64,000 nucleotides of DNA from the NCBI GenBank assembly GCA_963971405.1, contig OZ020491.1, forward strand, positions 26,592,855 through 26,656,854, read 5' to 3'. The DNA comes from Psococerastis gibbosa. Its lineage: Eukaryota; Arthropoda; Insecta; Psocodea; Psocidae. The translations under genes were made by a program, and so were the position numbers. This document shows positions 53,617 through 64,000 of this stretch, piece by piece (the stretch's first letter is position 1; each line of letters opens with the position of its first letter). The notes beneath the pieces were generated by a model. The model saw only the letters and a list, made by a program, of their open reading frames with translations. It was not told the origin of the DNA and ran no database searches.

Positions 53617-56600
53617 TCACGAAAACGTGCGTGGCCTTGGCAAGGTCTTGTGGGATGGTGGTAATGGGCCTACAATGTCGAGGTGTATGTGCTGAAACCG
53701 TCGGTCAGGCTGAGTAAAGGTTCCAATCGCAGTGAGGGTGTGTCGATGTATCTTGGACAATTGACAGTTGACACACAGACGAGCCCAGGCGCGGCAATCC
53801 TTACGGATAGAAGGCCATATGTAGCGTTGGGCAACCAGGTTAGCAGACGCTGCTATTCCTGGGTGATGTAGGCTGTGTAGGTGCTCGAAAAGTTGTCGAC
53901 GTAATGGTTTGGGCACAAATGGGCGTTGTATGTCTTGACTAGAATCGCACGTAAGGACTGAATCAGAGCCCGGAACGGGAACATCAACGAGGATGAGGGA
54001 CGTCTTTCTACTGGACCGAAGCTCTTTGAGTTCTCTGTCGTCTTTCTGAGCAGAAGAAAGGTACTCAGGAGATACGGGAGTAGAGATTGCTTCGATTCTT
54101 GAGAATGCATCAGCGGCCAAGTTGTCCTGCCCAGCGATGTATTGGATGTCCGTGGTGAATTGAGAGACGAATTCCATTTGCCGCATTTGGCGAGGTGAGC
54201 AACTTGTTTTTGGATTCTGAAAAGCGTGCGTCAACGGTTTGTGATCGGTATATACGACAAAAGCGCGCGCTTCTAGCAAGTATCGGAAATGACGAATGGC
54301 GTCGTGTACCGCAAGCAATTCGCGATCGTAGGCGGACCATGTTCGTTGGTTTTCTTTAAGTTTCTGCGAGAAGAATGCCAATGGCTGCCAATGATCGTTG
54401 ATCCGTTGTTGGACTGTAGCTCCGATACTGGTGTCTGATGCATCTGTGACTAGTGCAATCGGAGCCGTATGATCTGGATGCGCGAGTAGGGTGATGCGTG
54501 CCAGACTGTGTTTGCATGAGCTGAAAGCTTCGGTAAGCTTTGTTGTCCATGGTATCGTAGCGTTCCCTTTTACCTTGTCTCCAGATAACAACGTGTTGAG
54601 TGGTGCTTGTTCGTTGGCTGCATTTGGTAGGAACCGGCGGTAGTAGTTAATCATGCCAAGGAAACGGCGTAGATCTTTGAATGTCTTTGGAAGAGGGTAT
54701 TCAGTGAGTGCCTTTACCCTGTCTGGTAGGGCTTGTGTGCCTTCTGCTGACACGAGGTAACCAAGAAAGCTGATTGACCCAACGCCGAGGGTACACTTGC
54801 TAGGATTAATGACCAGGCCATATTCTCGGAATCGTTGGAAGAGTTGACGTAGGTGTGATTCGTGCTCCTGCTTATCACTTGATGCAACCAGTACGTCGTC
54901 GATGTATGAATATGCCCACGGGAGGTCGCGTAGGATGTTATCCATGAAGCGTTGGAAGGTTTGAGCAGCATTGCGGAGACCGAATGTCATGAATGGGAAT
55001 TCGAAAAGGCCGAACGGAGTATTTATTGCTGTCTTTGGAATGTCACCATTGGAAACTGGTATCTGGGTGAATGCTTTGACCAGGTCTATTTTGCTGAATA
55101 CGGTTTTTCCTCGCAATTCTGCACTGAAATCTGCGATGTGGCGGACTGGGTACGCGTCAGGAATTGTTCGAGCATTGAGCCGTCTGTAGTCCCCGCATGG
55201 GCGCCATGAATGGTCGCTTTTAGGTACTAGGTGTAATGGTGAGGCCCATGGGCTGTCAGACGGACGACATACGCCGGTCTGGATCATGTCGTTGAACTCC
55301 TTTTTGGCGATAATAAACTTGTCCGGGGCCAACCGGCGTGGGTGAGCGGAGACGGGAGGTCCGTCTGTCGTTCTAATGTAGTGGACCGTGGAGTGTTTGA
55401 CCTGGTCTGTGGGTTGTCTCGGTCGCTAAACTCCTCAATTATTACTTTTAGACTGGCCGGGGTACTGTGCGGTATTGTTAAGGTAGAAACGCTAGGTTGC
55501 TTGGAGGGGCTTTGACACAGGTTCGCCTTGCGATGCGTTGTCCCGTCGATCAGCTTTGAGTTCTGGAGATCCACCAGCAAATTAGAGGCTGCGAGAAAGT
55601 CTGCACCGATGATGGGTTGCGTGACATCGGCAATGATGAAATTCCAACGGAAACTGCGTCGTAATCCCAGGTCCAGTTGTTTGAGCTGTTGTTCCGTACG
55701 TATTGATGATTGTGCCATTGGCGGCAGTCAGCTCGAGTTGAGTACGACGGAGCGGTAGGTTGAGACGGGCACGTGGAAAAACGCAGATGTCGGACCCTGT
55801 GTCAATGAGATAACGTATCTTGGTGCAAGGGTCCGTGATAAGAAGGCGATGTGAGGTTTTAAGCAGGTGTGTAGTGGCGCAGGCAGGCCCTGCCTTTACT
55901 GGCTGCGATCGTCTTTTTTCGGAAATCTGCATGGCTGCTGGCACTTTCTGGCCTTCCTCCCATAGGTTTGGTGGTAAAAACACCAAGTTGGGTCTTGTTT
56001 AGGCGCTGGTGAACGGAACTGGCGCTGGAACCGTGGCTGTGTGGCACGTTGTCCGTATCTGTCGGCGAACTGTGCCTGTAGAGCCGCGACGTTCTCTGTT
56101 AACGTCTTCAATAGGTCCACAGGGGCCATTGTGCACTCAAGAATCCGGTCACGTGTTGCTGAATTGATGGTGGCCATCTTGTCGGCGAAGTTCGCGACGT
56201 CACCTAGTGACAGGTGATCATGACCGATGATTGCCAATTGTATAGCGTGCGGGAGGCGAGACGTCCAAATGGTGCGTAAAACCGAGTCTGATATGGCTTT
56301 CTCTGCGAGGGCCCGCAGTCTCCGGAGAAAAGAGCTGGGAGTTTTGTCCCCTATGTCTTCCGACATTAGTAGCTGAATGCGACTGCTTGCTGGAAGACTC
56401 ATTCGTTGGATTAATTGCGTTTTTAGCTCAGTGTATGGGTTTACTGGTACTGGGGCAGCTAACAAATCTGAGATCTCGCTGAGGGTACTTTGGTCGAGCG
56501 CTGAAAGGACGTGGTAATATTTCGTCATTTCCATTGTGACCCCAGCAAGTGCGAACTGAGCCTCCGCTTGAGTGAACCACAGTGCCGGTGACAGGTTGGC

Positions 56601-56663
56601 CGACTGTGTCCAGAAGGGTGGAAGCTTGACCGAGACTGCCATCGTACTAGCAGGGCCTGTCAT
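53617..56663 (-). pseudogene. Gypsy-type LTR retrotransposon gag-pol, broken and truncated
   Basis: Capsid-like gag reads from 56663 to 55896 (LPPFWTQSANLSPALWFTQA start). A protease with LIDTGSDICVFPR follows in another frame (55986-55582), and a further break near 55680 moves it to the frame of 55718-55284. The main pol frame, 55332-53617 (571 aa), holds reverse transcriptase (FMTFGLRNAAQTFQ and YIDDVL), RNase H (LVTDASDTSIGA, YTDHKPL), and an HHCC integrase finger (LHHPGIAASANL, CVNCQLSK), then stops just after DIVGPLPPS. The integrase core is missing. Frame breaks plus loss of the 3' part make it inactive. Its 5' LTR is probably 58091-58441. Confidence 0.88.
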
Positions 56664-56700
56664 CTTGGTTGTAGCCGTGGGTGTCGGTGTTGTGGCTGTA

Positions 56701-56787
56701 GCAGTTGTAGCTGTAGCGGTTGTAGCTGTAGCGGTCGTAGCTGTAGCGGTCGTAGCTGTAGCGGTTGTAGCTGTAGCGGTTGCAGCG
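56701..56787. repeat. 15-bp minisatellite in the retrotransposon leader
   Basis: About six units of GCGGTTGTAGCTGTA lie just upstream of the gag start on the minus strand. Confidence 0.9.
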
Positions 56788-56911
56788 TTTCCACTTGCAA
56801 TATATCACATTTCCCTCAGCGGCAACTCAAAATTTCCCTCTTTTCCCTCGCTCGCCCAATTCGCTAATATTCCTCTATTTTCTATATTTCCAAAATTTCT
56901 GGGGGGGGGGG
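56786..56911 (-). repeat. Inverted repeat, right copy
   Basis: The inverse of 53424-53545 with a few differences, ending in a run of G. With the left copy it brackets the broken gag-pol. Confidence 0.85.
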
Positions 56912-57189
56912 GGGGTAAACAAAAAAAGTAAAAAGTAAACTTTTGTTTCTGGAACACCCAGCGACCTAGTCGTCTCATTCTACTATATATATGCATGGCG
57001 GCCAAATTGCTGAACCTGTTTTGAATGGTGGTACCAGACGCGGATTTTGGTATTTTTCTCGGAGGATACGGGAGAATTTTGCCTAAAATTTGAACCTATG
57101 CATTCATCTTTCAAGTAGGGTATAAGTGACCAATACACATGTTATAGCCTGGAGGCAGGGGGGCCCGGGGGTTTCCCCCGGAGAAAAAA

Positions 57190-57855
57190 TTGATAATTAA
57201 AATTAAAAAAAAAATTGATAATTAAAAACTCTTAAGTTTTTGTTATTTTTTGTTTATTAAAATGAAATACCACGAAGTCACGAGTAATCTCATTATTTGT
57301 GTTAAAACAGCTAGTCTTGCTGAACAACTCAAAATCTATAGGAAACTTAAAGAAAAATTCGCCATTGCTTCACTTAACCTCAAATTTAACCAAGATTGCA
57401 AAAGACTTAGAATCACTCCTAAATACATCCAAATTAAAACAGCAACCTTTTCCACACAATCCAGTAAAGCACTTAGAATCGCCCAGAAAGTCTGGCTTGC
57501 AGAAGAAATCAAAAAATGGTTCAAAATCAGAGACAGCATAAGCCTTTACCTTACAGTTTTACATTCAGAATTATCTTTCAAACTTCACTTTTTAGAATGG
57601 ACCACCTTCCAAGATCAAATATACACAAAAATTAGTGGCATCACTCACAAAAAACGCACAACACTAAATAAAAAAATAAAAGAACTGAGTCAAAACCAAA
57701 ATAACAAATCCAACAGAATACATCACACATCACATCGCGACGCGAAACATCAGATACGCGGGACGAACAAGTATTCCCAGTCTAACCCCCTTCATCGATC
57801 GATGCAGACTGGGGTAGGTCAAGGCCTCTGGGTTGTGGCTGTGCTGCCTCGGTGA
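57190..57855 (+). pseudogene. Penelope-like element, N-terminal ORF fragment
   Basis: A 201-aa frame from 57250. Residues about 5-130 have the layout of the region upstream of the reverse transcriptase in Penelope-like retroelements: LNLKFNQDCKRLRITPKYI, then IKTATFSTQSSKALRIAQK and WLAEEIKKWF, rich in Lys and predicted helical. The sequence before the ORF (AACTCTTAAGTTTTTGTTATTT-like) matches the terminal-repeat copies at 37862-38480. After about residue 150 the frame runs into unrelated sequence, with no reverse transcriptase or GIY-YIG nuclease. Identified by resemblance only. Confidence 0.55.
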
Positions 57856-57904
57856 ATGTAGCTGCTCCGGGATGGTTTCCACCGCCTACGGCCGGATTAG
57901 ACGT

Positions 57905-58020
57905 TCTGGAGGCTGGAACTGGAACTGGCTGGAACTGGAACTGGCTGGAACTGGAACTGGCTGGAACCGGAACTGGCTGGAAGCTGGAACTGGAATTGGC
58001 TGGAACTGGAACTGGAATCT
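57905..58020. repeat. GGCTGGAACTGGAACT minisatellite
   Basis: Units of about 16 bp (GGCTGGAACTGGAACT) with small variants, about seven copies. Glutamine/phenylalanine- or tryptophan-rich open frames over it are artefacts. Confidence 0.92.
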
Positions 58021-58090
58021 GGAAGGCTGCTTGATCCGTTGTCGAGGGTCACCAATGTGGCTAGTCGAAGGACGATGCAATTGAATAGGC

Positions 58091-58441
58091 AGTGTAGACT
58101 TGAATTGGTTTGTATTGCAGTGCTTCGACTCAAGTCAGAGTAATTAAACACACAGTGGTTACAATATGAGCTGTGAGACGAGAACGATACATGCTTACAA
58201 TTAATATTGAATTTGATCCAGCCTGCTTCCATATAGAAAAACCAACTCTGTGTCCACAGCTAAAGGAGCTGATGAGACACAGAGGGTAGATTAAAGATAT
58301 TATCGAATAAGAGAAATAAATACATAAAAGGAAGATTGAGGAATATTGAATTATCTGAATGTGAACAGCGCCATCTACCGGGAAAAAGGTGAAGCTGGAA
58401 GCAGACTGGTTATTACACATGTGGGACTAAGTGGTCCCCAC
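58091..58441 (-). repeat. LTR of the Gypsy-type element
   Basis: About 351 bp. On the minus strand it begins TGTGGGGACCACTTAGTCCC and ends CCAATTCAAGTCTACA, the TG…CA rule. On the gag-proximal side it is followed by a leader with TTGGTGACCCTCGACAACGG, plausible for an LTR-element leader. About 35 bp of its edge recurs inverted at 53555-53583. The opposite LTR is not found in full. Confidence 0.65.
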
Positions 58442-59440
58442 AACTTCACTTCACTTTTTTTCCTTGACCGGTAACCCCGGACAAGGTGCATATATTGAGA
58501 ACAACAATTTGTTATTAATCAGCATTATCACGCTCAAGCGATCATAGTGCAGTGGCACTGCAAGATATAAATACAGTTAATAATAATTAACCATTGTATA
58601 GTACTCACTCTAGCTTTCTGCAATGAGTGAGATCCTTCTGAACTCTGAAGGATGTATTTGTATATATTTAATAATAATAATAATTAGTATTAAAATTATA
58701 CAGGACAATTAAGGCGGTAGCCAGGATTTTTTTTTTTTTGGGGGGGGGGGGGGTAAAAATTTCATTGGGTATTACATAGTGCGATTCTATCTAGTGTCAA
58801 GCCATTTCATTTCGGGGCAGGGACGGTTTCAGAAAAAGTTTTCGGGGGGGGGGGGGGCGACCCCCTCCGCCCCCAAGGATCCCCTCCTTGGCTACGGCCT
58901 TGAGGACAATTGAAAGTGTGCAATTTGTTAACATAATGATTAAGAAAACTGAAATAAACCCATAAATGTTGCCTCAACTAATGACCAAACCATGGGAACA
59001 CTTACTAGTGAAAAGTAATATTTGCCCCCGTTTCTCGACATATCTTGAACCTATTAGTGCATTTATAAGCAGAGCAAGATATGACCATTATGTCAAACCA
59101 AAGAAAAACTCAATAAATGGGTAAATAGATTAAATAACAGGCAATGAAATACGTCTAAATCGTATTGAACGCAATGGAGTCAACCACTTCTTGCCATAAT
59201 AACCCCTTTGGTCACGTGACCAAAAGTAAAGAAATTTGTTCAGCATGGGCTAGGTGCCGTGGTATAAATCCATGTATATCAATGGCCGCAAATAAGAAAT
59301 ACATGAATAATGGCGGGAAAAACAAAATTTCAAAGCTTCTGATTTTATTTTATTTCTGTAATCTTGCAAACATAATCATTTAATTTACAACTAAGGGGCT
59401 ATTAAACACAACTTTATACAGCAGTGAAAATCTAGAGCTG
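58442..59440. other. Spacer with poly-G runs
   Basis: No gene recognised. Holds long G runs at about 58740-58753 and 58845-58857 and a short AAT run near 58668-58682. A 72-codon frame at 59165-59383 has no recognisable domain. Confidence 0.4.
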
Positions 59441-59450
59441 GATAAATAAA

Positions 59451-59971
59451 TTAAGAGTGTACAGCCCATAGGGGATTGGCAGCCCGAAATTTAATACTTT
59501 TTTGCTTAATTAACTAAGCAAGTTTACAAAGATTTGGTTGTAGAAGTTTTCGGAATTGTAGTTTTTTTTTTATAAAATCGATTATACGTGAAAATTTATT
59601 GTTTATAAAATATTATCATGTGTGGCGGCGCATGTACGCACTACGGAGTATCACATACATAGAACCCTGTCCCGAAAGATTGTTGTCCCTCACGCGGAAC
59701 GCGTCACAGTAAAGTGCAGTGTGTAACTTAACTATCTTTGTAACTTTGTTAATCTCGTAATGACCCCTTGGTTGTAAATATATACATAATAATCATGTTT
59801 ATGAAAAAACTTCAATTTCGAAAATTAAAAATATCTTATTATATGATGCATGAAGTAGTCTTCTACAACTTTTATGAGCCATATCTTTAATAACATGCTT
59901 AGTTAACTAAATTAAAAAAAAGTACCTACTAAATCTCGGGTTGCCAATTTCCTACGGGATGTACACTCTTA
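59451..59971. repeat. MITE, TTAAGAGTG…CACTCTTAA family, copy 3
   Basis: Begins TTAAGAGTGTACAGCCCATA and ends GGATGTACACTCTTA. The interior contains the GAAGTAGTCTTCTACAACTT block and an unrelated insert around 59620-59790. Confidence 0.75.
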
Positions 59972-60049
59972 CAGTATTACAGTACAATAAAGTGTTATCT
60001 CTAACTTAGTGATTTTCGTGCTGTTGGTCTTTCTGCCTCAGGCTGATAA

Positions 60050-60345
60050 GATGAGCATCTGCAGCGTAAATAATGAAGCGGAAAAAGTTGTGACTGAGGC
60101 TAAGCTTGATAGTTCTCGCCATGGGCTAATTAATCACAGGTAGTACGAATACGACCCCAGGAGCTGGACAATTGAAGTACCTCCTCCTTTTTTCGTACAA
60201 AACCCTCTCGGGTGGCTATTTTTTGTTTGACACGGTCGATCCGGCCCTGGCAGGTTAGAGACTCTAATTTTTGTATTGTATAGTAGTAGAAGATTTTGGC
60301 AAAGTCCCAGGCCATGGTGAGGGCCCATAGGACACTAATTACAAG
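60050..60345 (-). other. Coding-like stretch, not recognised
   Basis: A minus-strand frame at 60315-60130 reads KLESLTCQGRIDRVKQKIAT, then REGFVRKKEEVLQL, charged and plausibly helical, but I recognise no family and see no supporting splice sites. It could be a retroelement remnant. Confidence 0.2.
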
Positions 60346-60682
60346 TATAATAAAGCTATTTCGATAGCTGTTGCGGTTGCGCAGCTGCCCTCCAGTAATT
60401 GACGAATTGCCGCAATTTAGTTATCATTTAGGTCGGACCCAAAAAAACCAACCCCCCCCCCCCAAAAAAAAAGTGTTAAGTTCTTAAAGAGACGATAAAA
60501 CGGGAGAGCCCTATAAATCAAAAATCTCATGAAATATCAATCAATATTTAATCATTATACGATATCAATACTTATTTAGTAAATAAAGTACATAGGCTTC
60601 GTTCAACGGTAGAGTCTCGGGAGTCAGGTAAGTGATATGGGGATATGAGGAAGTAAAAGAGGCAGATTCTGGATAATAAGGT

Positions 60683-60705
60683 CGATGGAATTGCCGCCTT
60701 AGTGA
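60683..60705. repeat. Solitary end of a GGCGG hairpin MITE
   Basis: GGTCGATGGAATTGCCGCC followed by TTAG matches a right-hand end of the hairpin family. No matching left end is visible. Confidence 0.45.
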
Positions 60706-60849
60706 TCCGAACAACAGTGGCGTATGTATGGAGGGTGGAGGGGGGGTGGTGGTGGTGGTAAGACGTAAGACTGCATATATATTATGTTGTTCTGTGGTAA
60801 GACTGTTTCTAAGAGTTATAAGTGTTATTACCGAAATAATAATCCAATA

Positions 60850-61918
60850 ACACCAATTGTTAAGTTAGGTCGTGTCGTGGAAAATGTTGTTTCAGATCCT
60901 GAGGAAAGCCGGGCTGAAATACAAAGATAGAAAAATCATATGGGCTCTCTACAAGGAAGAACTCGCTATCGTCCGATATGGTGACTCAGAAGAAGAAGCG
61001 GTAATAAAAGCAGGCGTAAGGCAGGGATGCTCACTCTCCCCTGTGTTGTTTAATCTCTACATTCAGTTTGCAATAGAAGAGATGGGAGAAGACCTGGAAG
61101 GTACAAGAGGTATAAGAATGCTCGGGGAAAAAATAGATATGGTCAGGTATGCTGACGACATTGCTATGCTGGCAGAAAGCGAAGAAGATCTGATAGAAGC
61201 TCTAAATGCCATGGAAAGTGTACTACAAGCTTACAACATGAAAATTAACAAGGCAAAAACCAAAGTGATGGTAGTAAGTATTGACCCGAACAAGAGCACA
61301 AATATACATTTAACTGGCACTCCCATTAACAACATCAGAACATTCACATACCTAGGAAGCAAAATTACCTCCAACCAAGAGATAGAGTGTAGAGTGCACC
61401 AAGCAAAATTGGTTTTCAACAAAAAATCTAAAATTTTTGAGTCGAACAACATAAGCCTTGGACTAAGAAAACGAATGGTGAAGTCCCTGGTTTGGAGCGT
61501 TGCTCTTTACGGATGTGAAACGTGGTGCATAAGTGAGAAACAAGTAAAGAAACTCGAAGCATTTGAGATGTGGTGCTATCGTCGCATGCTACGAATACCT
61601 TGGCAAGCCCATGTTGCAAATGATGACGTTCTCACCAGAGTAAGCGATACAAAAACTCTCCTAGCATCGATAAGGAAAAGAAGAGCTCACTGGATTGGCC
61701 ATTTGCTTAGACACGAAAACTTAGTAAGCTGCATCATAGAGGGAACAGTAGAAGGCGTAAACCGACCTGGGCGCCCAAGAAACGATTACCTGCAGCAAGT
61801 TATGGAGGATGTAGGGGCCAAGACATACCTGGAGCTGAAGAGAGCGTGCCGGGATCGAGGGAAGTGGAGGCATCGAAGTCACATGTTGCTGCCAACCAGC
61901 CATCCGGCTGTAACTTGA
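60850..61918 (+). pseudogene. LINE reverse transcriptase fragment (CFDP2-like/RTE type)
   Basis: A 348-aa frame from 60872 covers the C-terminal half of a non-LTR retrotransposon ORF2. It includes GVRQGCSLSPVLFNLYI, the catalytic MVRYADDIAML (YADD at residues 93-96), the thumb region with TYLGSKI, and a tail with YGCETW, RRMLRIPW, RAHWIGHLLRH and RPRNDYLQQVMEDVG. The endonuclease and the N-terminal half of the reverse transcriptase are missing, so it is a 5'-truncated copy, typical of LINE insertion. The frame is intact, suggesting fairly recent insertion. A decayed copy of its last 130 bp is at 37115-37260. Confidence 0.9.
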
Positions 61919-62359
61919 AGAAGAGAACACCAATTGTAATTTTACAAATTCGTAAAATGGGCAAGGCTAAATATAAGGATAAATAAATGAAAGTTGTTGT
62001 AACGCATAATTTAACCGATCATATAGATAATATAAGATATAAGATAGGTAATAGATGTTTGGGTCAGCAGCTAAAGCTAAGCGGTTGGGTTTGTAGAATT
62101 CAAAGTCGCCTCTGCAAGCGGTTGATAGCTAGTGGCGATCTGGTCTTGCTCCCCACCCCCCAGAAAAAATATAATATATATACGCTACTGTAGTACGGGG
62201 ACATCTAAAGAGTACAGGATAAATCCGTCCGAAATAACGTAATTAAAGTTTGGACATTTGGTTCCTTTCAGTGATCTGAAATCCGGGAGCGAAATAGCTA
62301 CGTGAGTTGCAAGTTCTTATCTGGCCACCATTCGACTTATTGAAGGGTAACTTGTTCCT

Positions 62360-62876
62360 GCAGCCCGATCATGACGATTTTAATCACGTGATGGTATTAA
62401 TCCATTCGTTTAAGATAAATGAACAGTAAATTCCACAATTTTATAAATTGTGATGTTGGCAATGCTGGAGAACTAAACTGACGCGACGCTGCCGTAGAAT
62501 ATATAATTATAAATAGCAAAATGTAAAAAAAAAACATAAAACATATCGCCCTAGAAATAGACATTAAAATGTACACGTTTTAATTTTGAAATAGATGATT
62601 TAGTATATGCCTAGGCCTACATATAAGGCAAATATATAAGAATTGTAAATAATTTGTCTAAATCTAAGGAAGATGTAATCGAAGATCATTCAATTGTTTA
62701 AATTGACACAATTTGAATTTTAGCACTTTTGGAATAATTACCAACATCAAAAATTCAAAAATTCTGAAATTTACTGTTCATTTATTTTAAACAATTGAAT
62801 TAATACTATCACGTGATATAGTATTATATTAACCCCGGTATTAAAATCACCAGGATCGGGCCGCTGCTAACACATA
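62360..62876. repeat. CTGCAGCC-ended MITE, long copy
   Basis: Left CTGCAGCCCGATCATGACGA and right …CACCAGGATCGGGCCGCTG are inverted. Inner blocks TTTAATCACGTGATGGTATTA and TAATACTATCACGTGATATA mirror each other, as do TTAAGATAAATGAACAGTAA and its inverse at about 62768-62788. Confidence 0.75.
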
Positions 62877-63012
62877 TTTTAATCTGTCGCTCGATTCCTC
62901 CGTTTCGGTGATTGAAGTGGAGATGAGTTGATTGATACATTTTCCCGACCAGGTTTATTTGCTCTCGGATATAATACACCTGTTCCATTTGTATCTGAAA
63001 AAAAAGAAAATA

Positions 63013-63362
63013 ATAAAATTCATTTTGCGGGATAAAATTAGCACCCCAAAATTATTTTTCATTGACTTTTTATTTTTAATTAATTAAAAAAGGCAAGTTA
63101 TTAAAGATTTGGCTCATGCAAGTTGTAGAAGACTACTTTATGCATCATATAATAGGAAATTCTAAATTGTTGGTACTAAACTAACTAACTTGCATTTTTT
63201 GGAAAACTACGAGTACAAAACCGAAAAGTAAAAATACTCGATTATATGATGCACGAAGTAGTTTTCTATACCTTAAATTATGTGCCAAATTTTTGGTAAC
63301 TTGCTGAAATAAAAATAGAAAGTATTACATTTTCAACGTTCTAGCATATCCTCTTAAGAGAG
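63013..63362. repeat. MITE, AGTTGTAGAAGACTACTT family, copy 4
   Basis: Interior inverted blocks AGTTGTAGAAGACTACTTTA and its inverse near 63255-63275 match 6257-6655, and the right side ends CTAGCATATCCTCTTAAGAG like that copy. Confidence 0.7.
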
Positions 63363-64000
63363 AAATTTCAAAATATTTTAGAAACAAGGAATGGGCGGGT
63401 ATTTTAGAGTATATTAATTAAGTCCTCACAGTTGCGGAGATGTAAAATACATAAAAATTCAAGCTAGGCCTATCTCCAAAAACTGACAATTTACAAACCT
63501 GTAAATGATTAATTTATATTTTACAATATAAAAGCAGTCAAATAATAAATAAAATTGTCTCCTATTTAACGTTGTAATATTTTGAATACATATTTTAAAA
63601 TAAATTATGTCGTAGTAAATATTACATAAAACACTATAAAACACGGCCAGTTTGGACCTTACGTCATCGTCAAATGAGCCTAAAATTTAAATTATAACAA
63701 GTAGTTACAAGCTATAAAGAAACTAAACAAACATTATTCCCTGACAAATCTATAAAAGGTGAATTGTTGAGAAAAGTTACATAGTTTAATAGGGGTTTAT
63801 TCCTATTAATACTTTACTTTATTTCAATTATTTCAAGATTGTCGAGCAACATACAGGTATTATAATATTCACAGCGAGAAAAGGTAAGTTTACGACAAAA
63901 ACTTTTGATTTTTATTTATTATTATTTATCTGGCATTTTTATATTTTTGTGGCTATGAAACGAGAAATAAATTATTTCGTCAAATCGACACGGGCTTTCC
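63363..64000. other. AT-rich end of window, nothing recognised
   Basis: No domain, repeat pair or splice-supported exon was identified in this stretch. Confidence 0.5.

Noticed and set aside
58255..58300. Hammerhead ribozyme suggested by CTGATGAG next to complementary CTCTGTGTC/GACACAGAG
   Set aside because: No GAAA core element or cleavage-site arrangement follows; the inverted repeat alone explains the pairing.

Overview
This window is a repeat-rich piece of an animal nuclear genome, most likely a pterygote insect. Three lines support this. There is a complete eight-exon odorant receptor gene of the insect 7tm_6 type. There is a long C2H2 zinc-finger gene with spliced upstream exons. There are the first three exons of flightless-1. 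Introns are GT-AG with one GC-AG exception, and the spacers are AT-rich and packed with hairpin MITEs, SINEs and broken retroelements.

The main gene content is a cluster of seven secreted glycoside hydrolase family 43 (GH43) genes at 296-1219, 20423-21346, 21727-23030, 23409-25138, 26465-29012, 29762-30688 and 32587-33516. All are on the minus strand except the fifth. GH43 enzymes are typically bacterial or fungal arabinan/xylan-degrading enzymes and are not a normal part of animal genomes, so the cluster looks like an old horizontal acquisition that was then domesticated and amplified. Each gene has a signal peptide, the three acidic catalytic positions and a GPGH motif, and most have a TATA-like box shortly upstream. 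Four are intronless. Three share one phase-2 intron, and one of those three has a second intron. The three spliced open frames are each exactly 924 nt, the same as two of the intronless genes.

The odorant receptor (4740-19518, plus strand, about 410 aa) lies between the first and second GH43 genes. Its introns hold most of the repeats there: a 92-bp array copying the start of exon 4, a 2.9-kb foldback element with about 0.65-kb arms, and a 2.1-kb inverted repeat that flanks exon 6. Right of the GH43 cluster, flightless-1 exons 1-3 (36119-35078, minus strand) point back into the cluster, and no exon 4 was found.

From 37 to 50 kb there are Penelope-like element pieces, the zinc-finger gene (47377-40780, minus strand) with a duplicated upstream exon, and a decayed Tc1 element. 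From 50 to 64 kb the sequence is mostly transposons: a frameshifted Gypsy-type retrotransposon with its 5' LTR, a Penelope-like ORF, a LINE reverse transcriptase fragment and several MITE families.

A family of short hairpin elements recurs across the window. They share ends (GGCGG...CCGCC), a core (GACGTGGTAGCAGACAT) and, in many copies, 3-bp TTA/TAA-like flanking duplications. The arm sequences differ between copies but are self-complementary within each copy.
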